The notes below the pieces were generated by a model. The model was not told the DNA's origin and searched no databases. It saw only the letters and a list, made by a program, of their open reading frames with translations. The translations under genes were made by a program, and so were the position numbers. Below are positions 8,901 to 16,300 of a stretch of 47,602 bases of DNA, piece by piece. Positions within the stretch are counted from its first letter, which is position 1; the number at the start of each line of letters is the position of its first letter. The DNA comes from a virus. The stretch is taken from the IMG/VR virus record IMGVR_UViG_3300025098_000079, positions 1-47,602 of that record. One strand, given 5' to 3'.

Positions 8901-11900
8901 TTACTTTTAGCTCTTTCCCGTAATAACGGGTTACAGCTTTTATTACAGCCTTTTGTTCTTCACTTAGTTTCTTTTTGCCTTTGGGTGGAAAGAATTTTAT
9001 CTCATACTTATTACCTGCTTGGGATATTTCAAAGTTGTATCTTCTCACTTTCCTCTCAGGTATCACTGCTTGAAAAGTAATCGATGCAGGCGTTACTGTT
9101 TCTTGATAAAGACTCTTTATTGCATTAGTATCTACTAGATTATTATCTGACAGGAAAGTAATAAAATCTTCAGGCTTTGTAGAGGTTAGCTTGTATGCTT
9201 CTATATCTGCACTCTCTCTTGTGTCCTCCTTTAAAGCGGTTTTATCTTCTTTAGCTAAATCCCCTTCCTCTATTTCTTCAGCTTCATCATTGTCTAAATC
9301 ACTTGATTCTTCAACTGCATCATCATTTGTTGGTAAATCGCCACTATCGAATACTTCATATATTCTTGGGAGCAAATATTGCACATCGTATTTAGTTCCA
9401 TGACTGTGACTGTGACTTACTATAGTATAACTGCCATCAATTACTGTCGCTAAAGGTACATCTCTAGAGTTAAGATTAGGTTCATCAGTCAAATCGTTGC
9501 TAAACATTTTTGGGACACTAGGAATCCCTGGAACAATCCTATGAAGCTCATTAATAAAGTGGCATGCAGCTTCAATTAGCTTATCTGGGAACTTTAATAT
9601 CTGCCTTGGCCCGTCTGGGCCTGGATTATCAATTACCTCAAACCCATATCTTTTTGCATTAGACGTTACAGGAGACAAAGCAAAATCAAAACCTATTGAG
9701 TTTGCATTAAAATTCCCCGCATGATTTGCTTGGTAGGCTGCGTCTACCATTTGGCTAGCAATTATAGTTCCATCTTTTTTATAACTTATACCAAAGTGAC
9801 TACTTGTCGTGGTACCGGCCCATGTTCTTTTTAGAAACTCTGCGTTATGTCCACCATGGTGCAACATAATAAACTTGATATCATCGAGATCCCTCGGAGC
9901 TCGGCCAATCTGACCATCTGCATGATCTGTCTGTATGTTTATCTTTTCGTTTTGAGTGAAGTTTTCAAACTCAAATAAACCTCTAGTGTCTATTTCATAG
10001 CCTTTACCATTTATTATGACGCCTTTTTGGTCTTGTTGCTTGTAATACTCTTTTAAAGCGTCGTCAAAGCCACTTTTTCTTATATAAGCTTTAATAATAG
10101 CTATGTCTTCGTTCCAAAACTTCTTTTGATCAATAAACCGATACGGATCTTCTTTACCTCCCCATCGTCTTCTACTATCTCTCACATTCCAAGAAGAACC
10201 AATTTTATTTGCATGGTTAACAACAAAGTTTACGTCTAAATGTATAAAACTACCTGCAGTGTTGGGCATAAGGTTATCATTAAAAATAGCTGCAGTGGGA
10301 CCGGCGTTAGCGCCGGTCCCACTAATCCTGCCGCTTTGTCCCCCAATAGCACTACCGTAAATACCTATTCCAAAAATCCTTCTTCTGTTTCTTTTACCTT
10401 TTCTTTTGCCTATGCTGTCGAAGAAGAATCTTCTTTCTTCCAAGAGTTCAATTATTGCAGCTGCTTCACAAACATTCATATTATTTATGTATATGTCTGC
10501 AGCCCCACCTGTGAAGTGATTAGAAGCTGTATCTCTGCTTCGTCCATCTAACTGTCTATCTAATGTAGAAAACGCATTGATAGCAAAATTCTTAGGGTTT
10601 GTTCCACTTATAGCTCTATGCTTTAAATAAATATTTAAAAACTTCTGTAACGGGTCTAGGTAATCCTTACAAAATTCAAAAGCATTCTTATCTATATCCC
10701 CTACGAGTATTTTTTCAAGTCCTTGATTTTTAATCTGCGTCCTTAAATGCTTTTTTGAATGTGCATAGAAAGACTTCGCACCGAAATATATAGTATTCCA
10801 GTAATGATTTACATATTTGGCCGTAGAGTACGACCTGGCATTACTGCTAACTGCACTTCCTCCTTGAGGACCAATATTAATGCCGCTTTGCTGAATTACT
10901 GAAGCGTACCTGCTTAAATAATTCTCATCTACTTCGGAGCTTTTTGCCGCCCTTACTTCCTCTTCATCATAACACTTACTTTCACTAAAGCGTAAATTCA
11001 ATCCAACCGCTCCCGGTGAACCTTCAATAGTAAATGTATCTACAGAAGAAATTAAAAATCTGGGTTTTATATCTCTGATTACAGCTTCTTGCTTGTTGTT
11101 AAACTCGACGACTTTTTCATCATTGTCAGCATATTTAAAAGATCCTACAAGTTTTGTTATTAATGACTCAACGACAATATTTGCAGCGTCAGGTATTTGA
11201 GGAAAATTCTTAGCCATGTAAGCGGTATGCGCTCTGACGTTTTCTAATTCTTTGATTTTCGGAGGAAGCCCGTCACCAATTCCAGTGTACCCGATAAAAT
11301 TAAACTGATAGCTAGGTTCTATGCTACCTAGAAACTGATGCGTAGGGTATTCATAACCAAGTACAGGAATAGAGCTGATAATGTTTCTCAAGCTACAAGA
11401 AACGTTTGTTATATCTTGCTCAAACTTTGGAAAAGAATCGCTGTTTACTCCGAAAGTATCCTTACCTGTGATCGCTTTAACATCTTCTTCAAACAAGTTA
11501 GAGTCGAATGAAAGTATCAGTGCTTTTTGAAAAACATTCTCTAGGCCACTTCGATACTGGTACTGAGAAAACCCTTCTTCTTCAATTACTCTTTTAATGG
11601 AGTTAATGTAAGGTAGATCCTTTTCAGTTAAATATGTTTCGTTATCATTGCCTAATGAAACTTTAGAAACAGACCTTTTAACGACTTTACTGCTTTTTAC
11701 ATATTTTTCTTCTAAAGCTTTCCCAGTTAGTGTTAAGCAAAGATCATTTATTAATTGTCCACTTGCATTTATTGTAAACTCATTGTTCGTGTCAAAGTAT
11801 CCAACTATTGTTCCCGCAGGAAAAACCTTTCCTTCTTGAGCCTTAATCCAATAACGCAAGTTCTCTTGCTCTTGTACTCCGCTGTATACTATCTTTTCTT

Positions 11901-13392
11901 CTTTTACACCACTTCCATTTGTAATAATTATTTCCCCATTATTACTGTATGTGATCTTACCAGCTCTGATAGTCATTACTGCAAAAGCTAAATTGCTTGA
12001 ATTGTTTTCATCCCATTCCTGAGTATTTTGAACTTTATAGCCAGCGTTTGAAGTGCCTGTTATAAAAACATTACTACCAGGAGAATAATACCCAAAAGCT
12101 TGTAAAGATCTTTGTATTGGTAAAGAATATTCTTGAGAAATCGGGTCTATAGCTAGCCTTAAGTCTCTATCTTGTGGCGCACTTAAAGTTAAACCAGAGG
12201 TTACTGGTTTTGCTTCATTAATTACAGCTTCTTTTTTAGCTTCGTAGTCTTTGAAAAGTTTAAAGATTTTCTGTTTATTTTTTTTTATAACTTCATTTTG
12301 ACTTTTTTCATTCATCCCTTTCACAATGCCTTTACGCAGACTTTTTCTGTGCCTGAATAGGAAGTTCCCCCCTAAGTTTAAAGACTTGTATTCCTTTGTC
12401 ACAATTCTCGTATTAAGTCCACTCAACAGTATCGAATGCGTCAGGTCTTTTCTGAACTTTAAAAGTTTATCATTTTTAATTCCATTAACTTTTAATTCGT
12501 GAATCCCTACTACGCTTGGTCTTTTAATGTTGCCTTCATACGCAGTACCCTGAAATAAATTGTAAACCTCTTCGTCTACAAATACCTCGTTTGGAACAAA
12601 CTCTTCAATATTTTCCGTCCCTTTAACTACGTTTATTCCAAAACTTTCGTTTAAATATTTCAATTGCAAGAAGTTCGAATACCGTTTGTAAGCATTCGAT
12701 TTTCTTGGGTCCGTAACAACACTTCTGCTTCTCGAAATAGCTTGTCTTGATAAGCTAAGAGGATTGTTACCATTAGGAGGGCTTAAGTCTCTTATTGTAT
12801 TATTGCTACGTTTTAAATTTTTGCTGTATTTTAAAAGCGGCTTTCTTTGATCGGGCGTGCCTTTATATGTTGGGAAAATGGAATGCACATATTCTTTCAC
12901 GCTTCCCTTATCTTCGACTTTCACTGTGTAGTCTTTTCTAAAGGTCAAAGATCTTCCAAAAGGTTTGTAGTTGAAATACCTTAGATCTAATTCTACTAAA
13001 AAAGCACCTGGCGAGCTAGGGTGGTTTGCAATGTTCAAACCAAACACAGTAAAATAGTTAATTTGTGTAGCTACTGCATGGGTGTCTGATATGCTTTGCT
13101 GTATGAAACTATTTTGAATAGACACAAAAGGGTTGTTTCTTACTTGAGAAATCAATCGGTGCAAAAGTAGCAATGAGTCTGGTGCAAAAGTAATGCTAAC
13201 CTGCGCGTGATAGTTACCATTTCCTGAAGCTATTTTTGTGGAAACTCTAGATCTTAAAGTTTTCCACGCATATTCCAACCCCTCTTTATGCACTGATATT
13301 GCTGTAGGTGGAATATGAAGCTCAATATCGTTAATTACAAAATTAGCTTCTTGAGAATTAAACAGATCAGGAATGTTATTCAATTCACGCAT
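2998..13392 (-). CDS. Giant baseplate hub protein with M15 peptidase and Amidase_2 domains
   Basis: This 3464-residue protein appears to combine the tail hub with two cell-wall hydrolases. An N-terminal beta-rich module (1-170) seems to recur near 720-860, each copy with a PSSPGA or SPGAVGL loop. An M15-type D,D/L,D-peptidase follows, with SNHFTGGAADI (957-967) and FIHLDV (His 1051). An Amidase_2/PGRP-like N-acetylmuramoyl-L-alanine amidase comes next: HHGGHN (1178-1183), IGFDFA near 1233, and HSHSHGTKYD, whose His 1327-1331, Lys 1334 and Asp 1336 match the zinc and catalytic C-terminal motif of the family. Hub-like (gpD/gp27) pieces lie at about 2245-2440 and 2850-3150. Hydrophobic segments occur near 1650-1700, 2470-2760 and 3318. 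The protein probably digests peptidoglycan locally and anchors the spike. The ATG at 13392 follows the preceding stop by three bases. Confidence 0.85.
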   Translation of the reverse strand: MRELNNIPDLFNSQEANFVINDIELHIPPTAISVHKEGLEYAWKTLRSRVSTKIASGNGNYHAQVSITFAPDSLLLLHRLISQVRNNPFVSIQNSFIQQSISDTHAVATQINYFTVFGLNIANHPSSPGAFLVELDLRYFNYKPFGRSLTFRKDYTVKVEDKGSVKEYVHSIFPTYKGTPDQRKPLLKYSKNLKRSNNTIRDLSPPNGNNPLSLSRQAISRSRSVVTDPRKSNAYKRYSNFLQLKYLNESFGINVVKGTENIEEFVPNEVFVDEEVYNLFQGTAYEGNIKRPSVVGIHELKVNGIKNDKLLKFRKDLTHSILLSGLNTRIVTKEYKSLNLGGNFLFRHRKSLRKGIVKGMNEKSQNEVIKKNKQKIFKLFKDYEAKKEAVINEAKPVTSGLTLSAPQDRDLRLAIDPISQEYSLPIQRSLQAFGYYSPGSNVFITGTSNAGYKVQNTQEWDENNSSNLAFAVMTIRAGKITYSNNGEIIITNGSGVKEEKIVYSGVQEQENLRYWIKAQEGKVFPAGTIVGYFDTNNEFTINASGQLINDLCLTLTGKALEEKYVKSSKVVKRSVSKVSLGNDNETYLTEKDLPYINSIKRVIEEEGFSQYQYRSGLENVFQKALILSFDSNLFEEDVKAITGKDTFGVNSDSFPKFEQDITNVSCSLRNIISSIPVLGYEYPTHQFLGSIEPSYQFNFIGYTGIGDGLPPKIKELENVRAHTAYMAKNFPQIPDAANIVVESLITKLVGSFKYADNDEKVVEFNNKQEAVIRDIKPRFLISSVDTFTIEGSPGAVGLNLRFSESKCYDEEEVRAAKSSEVDENYLSRYASVIQQSGINIGPQGGSAVSSNARSYSTAKYVNHYWNTIYFGAKSFYAHSKKHLRTQIKNQGLEKILVGDIDKNAFEFCKDYLDPLQKFLNIYLKHRAISGTNPKNFAINAFSTLDRQLDGRSRDTASNHFTGGAADIYINNMNVCEAAAIIELLEERRFFFDSIGKRKGKRNRRRIFGIGIYGSAIGGQSGRISGTGANAGPTAAIFNDNLMPNTAGSFIHLDVNFVVNHANKIGSSWNVRDSRRRWGGKEDPYRFIDQKKFWNEDIAIIKAYIRKSGFDDALKEYYKQQDQKGVIINGKGYEIDTRGLFEFENFTQNEKINIQTDHADGQIGRAPRDLDDIKFIMLHHGGHNAEFLKRTWAGTTTSSHFGISYKKDGTIIASQMVDAAYQANHAGNFNANSIGFDFALSPVTSNAKRYGFEVIDNPGPDGPRQILKFPDKLIEAACHFINELHRIVPGIPSVPKMFSNDLTDEPNLNSRDVPLATVIDGSYTIVSHSHSHGTKYDVQYLLPRIYEVFDSGDLPTNDDAVEESSDLDNDEAEEIEEGDLAKEDKTALKEDTRESADIEAYKLTSTKPEDFITFLSDNNLVDTNAIKSLYQETVTPASITFQAVIPERKVRRYNFEISQAGNKYEIKFFPPKGKKKLSEEQKAVIKAVTRYYGKELKVNIQTSTEYGTKTVQSVVPGSLGMDRFSGVAKTQFASRVITDKSDLKSKSLFFNVGEVNAKSAQRDALTRAKLNNNKLLKSFTELASLMLTEPYLYTDSAKEFEDEMKFIQKELYNFPVLPAFYTSTERLFTGVTSLSTGAILSEANNISKSTKGVALTASAIGTGITLHRISQALFFAGTKINPAGWVISGVFLALEMYGVWDALGGNLDSQGKSQLERVTAGMASHGKFLKDKESFKLYIKYFEENKNFLIGEGVNISVKGGRKIGDFLTEIGRADTVRSGINNHVKPIFSELSIFEKFNKVASELDASSRALNLIRRSLKDSEGIYDKNGNINAKLANFALAEELTLKEMKNYLRFLFTFPAVNTTGPDEEDHHHILKIDKTNKTISYLKQSESDPYYWPNTRNPAQIKSDPEALKNENRFPYLVTYQIKNKNGLKEYFNTIKGKEALKNENRFKIAYLRKLLSAILEEHMSLNPKIVENSRDATLLKVLDGSTVFELLEENAYPDIDLPQDPNNLYSNSNLSPCFYYHDGNDILDTMVKSAKEKEFAAADKILNSSIQFQKGLRNGIFTGPESKLEGNESATKIVNELVDSTEVLRSISEFMITGESDEKKMAYGAPIKIGVFDNTEKVSEEAQINVTVSESMVSSSSNAVPAIIKTVTKTVAETNKAIDSRYNKELSRLSSAFGSSLGFKIKDDFLKEIKKSGDKELNRTLGEQIEQDYGKESIMGLSEDSSKNIYKLKTMKNAFPTFRLYLIEEDEIYTDRLTAFDDFFYYNSVISFNVHNSRELAASTATIQLQNISGVLDGTKKRALRDVDLDPNVKEENFKKEGNFIDSIVLRPGVTVQLRAGYESNTNELDVLISGKIADINYAQNNSICNITVQSFGVELTALRKGNGNKNKNSAHAFYSTHQLLGSMMLSDELKHFGRSKVGAVFQFGEYKDFSLDLDIYKKESSFNFSLSRNFFDWVSDNTFGIGIGVGLLTFGMPLLKMGAKTTFVTKITSWYAGAGKGAAFARGVGRYVNAVFVKPISFINPFGISQRAKDLIIKRAQNLSNLVARSSTKNPLAAQLAGYAPVINTFDDALEYLIRANRYNLAPGTFGPLGMEALKLNSIGGLNSLVVNTGGRFAALRSNVIAHGYLNGSVVTLFQKIAQILTAGKYQAGNKLGEEFLKQVIVKQRGFGALGMSGLGPSLMSKTWLGSKIGVDILARGYSSITLPLAVGFTGGLVTSVMLAGADVIIDSAKFMYYSMLGSFSEDKNKLKKKKLLSPQDDNIFSPHPKQYMINVPSTTYSYWDSLASAGSEWVEAMSKESKKLINNSTWGMINITNDSKLKDLKLSPFSLVDKRLDVAQYENTFIVNGQTIWDILHECTLRHPGYIYGVRPYGNSLEYRVFFGVPSQRYWSKKISNNQIRKLNAIYVALKEANGGALSMKNIGELFPRELALSNDTDSSNGDKLKKFFTEKAYDYFIKKTKDRFVPFRQFHLVSSKRNLVSNNVIVSSHNMINAVSVNFINNRKDLDGSQEGLSPNDWSPHLSKFGDQIETLRFRANRNISMNNLKEKTVSSRNIIGPSNAVRYGLGELLHGTRKMYEGSLTILGDTKINPWDVVVLHDDITNMYGPVEVCSVTHMLSFETGFITDVEVNALVTANEELSHPMIMQNLVYETRARVFDEYNSFNAMGNSMEEKTKAVREIVEDEVENLIDETIAKEGGFLRYQAGAGIAINPNDITEEKKQEIVNKISDYVIKNYQNSSNANFLNDLVPEGATIPKELTDVINTAGGLSASISGAFFGGELLRRRLASSNGLKILGNGPLKMGLFFASSLFLAQSGDAINAAFSSSYSSGDLGKNMFRQHILSRMDAGNIIQLYPLVKDGVPLVTGGFEEVDETEKWNNMLGYIYNNATSTIKGYVKRQQEMKAYGKRVMQSYDKNELSSLKSAITVNLSKIASSVVGLEKSLSMLGYMYMDED
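7534..7660 (-). repeat. 28-bp exact direct repeat, 99-bp period, inside the hub gene
   Basis: The 28 bases at 7534-7561 recur exactly at 7633-7660. The period is 99 bases (33 codons), so both copies read in frame as EALKNENRF. The sequence between them does not repeat. The flanks differ (SDP before one copy, KGK before the other). This looks like a short in-frame duplication or recombination scar in the linker between the amidase and hub parts. Confidence 0.9.
7877..7896. repeat. 20-bp perfect palindrome in the hub gene
   Basis: GCAAAGTTGGCCAACTTTGC is its own reverse complement. It lies within coding sequence, and no homologous protein constraint obviously explains it. Its function is unknown. 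Confidence 0.85.
10294..10323. repeat. GC-rich perfect inverted repeat (13-bp arms, 4-base loop) in the hub gene
   Basis: Arms AGTGGGACCGGCG (10294-10306) and its exact complement (10311-10323) flank a TTAG loop. The element is about 70-75% GC in an AT-rich gene, so the mRNA should form a very stable hairpin. It encodes SGTGANAGPT between the two M15 metal-binding motifs, probably a surface loop. On the coding strand a TTTTT run begins a few bases after the stem. The element could pause or attenuate transcription, bind a protein, or be an inserted palindromic repeat. Confidence 0.9.
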
Positions 13393-13395
13393 ATT

Positions 13396-16300
13396 TTAAT
13401 CTCTCATCATTTTATTAATATAGGCATTACCTATCGGCCTTCTATTGTCGTTGACAGTCAGTGACGCCTGCCCTCCAGCCGATACAAAGTGCTTGCCCAT
13501 AGTTTGAGCTGCAGAAAGGCTTGGAGCCTCTCCGTACATCTTAATTGAACGATTCAATGATACAGTACTCACTCCGCTATTGATAGGTCTTTCATAAAAA
13601 TTATCAATCCCATTTATCTTACCTGGGCTTACGTTTCCGTGCTCTCTACTAAAACTTTGTTGCAAAGCTCTATTGCTTAAACCTTGCCCCGCTTTTAAAG
13701 CTTCTTTAGAGATAGAATCGGAAAATTTACCTCCAGGTTCAAGCGAGCTGCTTGGCGAATTTGCTCCCACAGCATACGAAGCCAAAAGCGAACCTGCAAT
13801 TACTCCAGCCAAACCCTTGCTCCTGCTAACGGTTTCGCTAAAAGCACTTCTAGCAGAATCTACTTTAGAAAAAATCGATTCTATTTCATCAAGCTCGCCA
13901 GTAATCACTCCACCTTCCATTGAAAAACCCTTGTTCATTAGTTGGAACAATTGCTGGCTGTTAAACCTAGAAGAACCTTCTAATTTTCTTCCAAGTGCCT
14001 TGTTAGATGTAAAATCGTTAAATCCATATTTTTTTACATTTCTAGCCATAACATCAAAAGAGTCAAATATTTCTTGGACATTTAAATTTACGTCTCCTAG
14101 AGCTTCTCTAAACTTTTTCGTTGCATTACCTTCTCCTAAGTTATGGAACTCAATTGACTTTGCATCTATTTTTAAGTTGCCTTCAGCATTTTCCAACAAA
14201 GTTCCTTTGAATATCTTGTCCTGGAAAAAGCTTTTTAGAGCATCGCCCTTACCCGTATTAAAAGATGTTTTTAAAGCACTTAGGTATTCCCTAGAAATGT
14301 TAGCAGCAATCGGAAGCTTCTTGCCTTTAATTCCTAAAACTTCTTGAGCCACTGATATTAAAGCTGCTCCACTTTGAATTTTTTTAAATTGAGCTGCAAA
14401 ATCTCCACTAGTATCATCTGCAGCAGACTGTGCAAGTCCCAGCATTCCTGCTTTAACTTGCACATCTAGACCACCAATTCCCTTTACTATTTGTTCTTTC
14501 TGGTACTCGTCTACAATGGACTGAGCAACTGTCATTTGTGAGGCTCCCATGCGCTTCCCTAGCTTCTCTACACCTTCCCCAAGCAGGCTCATGTTAGTTA
14601 GAAACTCTGCACCATAAGTGTACATTTTTTTTGCGTCGATCCCTTGGTTTTTCATTTTATTTTTTAAAGTCTTGTCTACATCAAAAAATACCTGATAAGG
14701 ATCCGCGTCAAAGTCTCCAATGCCAAACCTTGCAAAATCCATGCGCCCAGAAAAGGCAGTCCTTTTACCTGTATTTACATCTTCTATTTGCATGCTCATG
14801 TCTATTTGAGGAAACCTTACAGTCCCTCCTCCATGCTCGCCTTTCTCTAAGTGCTTGTTAAGCATATCTTTATATATACCACCATAAGCACTAACTTGCT
14901 CTTCGTTTAGTTTTCCGCTTTCTTTCAACAATCTTAGTTCAGCCAAATCGGCACCTGTTTTAACTTCTCTTCCCAAAACATCGTCTAGGATTTTTAAAGG
15001 CCTGCTTATACCAGGCGCTCTTGGCTGAGTTTTGTTTCCTTGAAAATCTGTATCTAAACCGCTTACTTCAGGAGCGTTGTTCATTATTTTTTCATCTATA
15101 TCTTTTATAGTTATATCACCTTCATTTTCTATTGATTCTTTTTGAGCATTTTCTATTAATTGTTTTTGAGCTTTGATTTCGTCTTCTTCTTGATTTAATC
15201 TTTCTATTTCTTCGAAAAGCGCTTTTCTGCGTTTTTGTTTACCCCTAAAAGGGTTTTTTTCCATTTCGTTAAGATCGCGCGTTGCTCTTTGTGAAATTTC
15301 TCTTTGTGAATAGAAATTTGACGCTCTATCTTTCACCTCTGACATTTTTACTTCTTCTCCTCTAGCTTCTCTTCTGATTACATCGTAGGCGTCTATCTTT
15401 GTAGCTTGAGGCGCAAGAGTGTAATTGCTGTTTTCATTAAGGACTTTTCTTACCCTTCCTCTGTTTCGAGAACTTATCCTCTCTAAGAACGGTTCGAGAC
15501 TTTCTTCTGTAACCATGCCTTTTTTTCGTGCCGCTATAATTTCTTCAGAAACTGCTGGCCCCACTCCTTTTAGCTGCATCAATTCCTCTTTTGTTGCTAA
15601 GTTTAAATTCACAACACTCGCTCCACCACTTCTTACTTCTTTTATCCTCTGCGATATTTGCTCCCTATTCATATTGATTTTGCTCCGACCCTTGTTGTCA
15701 GGTTGAGCTAGTTCTTCTAAAGGGTTCAATTTACTCCCCGTTTGATTTCCATACTCATCAAGTAAGGGTACGTTTTTTCCAGAAAACTTTCTTGCTAAAA
15801 ACTCGTTTTCAAAGCCTTCCAAGCTTCTCAAGTGAGTTTTATTGTCAGCATTAAAACCAAAAAAAGGTCCCATTTCGTTTATGAATCCAATAGCCTCTTT
15901 TTTATTTTCGAAATGCCTAAAAGAAGATGTCAACCTACCTTCATCTACACTCCTTCCATATGCTCCAACGTCTTCTATAGTTTCTGTGAACTCTCTTTCT
16001 AAACTACGTCTTATGTTTCCTTCAGAGACATCACCGCCTCCAAGAACAGCCCTTCCGTAAACGTCTTTATTTTTATCAGCAGCGGTAATTTGTTCGTTAA
16101 TTTTATGTATTTTATTATCAATAATTTTTGCTTCTTCATTAAGACCTTTAAGTTCCTCTGCCTTTTTGCTATATTCTGTAGTTTTTGTTGAACCAGCTTT
16201 ATTAAACTTCTTAATTTGTTCAATTATCGGCTCGGCCTTTTTTTTTATTTTTGAAAACTGATCTTGCAAAAGAGCTACTTTACTATGACGTTTAGCTTGT

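Noticed and set aside
13673-14347. Long plus-strand open frame (224 codons) opposite the 2395-residue gene
   Set aside because: It lies antisense to a well-supported protein, reads as low-complexity Ser/Leu/Pro sequence, and has no neighbours on its strand. It is a shadow of the minus-strand coding pattern, as are all other plus-strand frames here.
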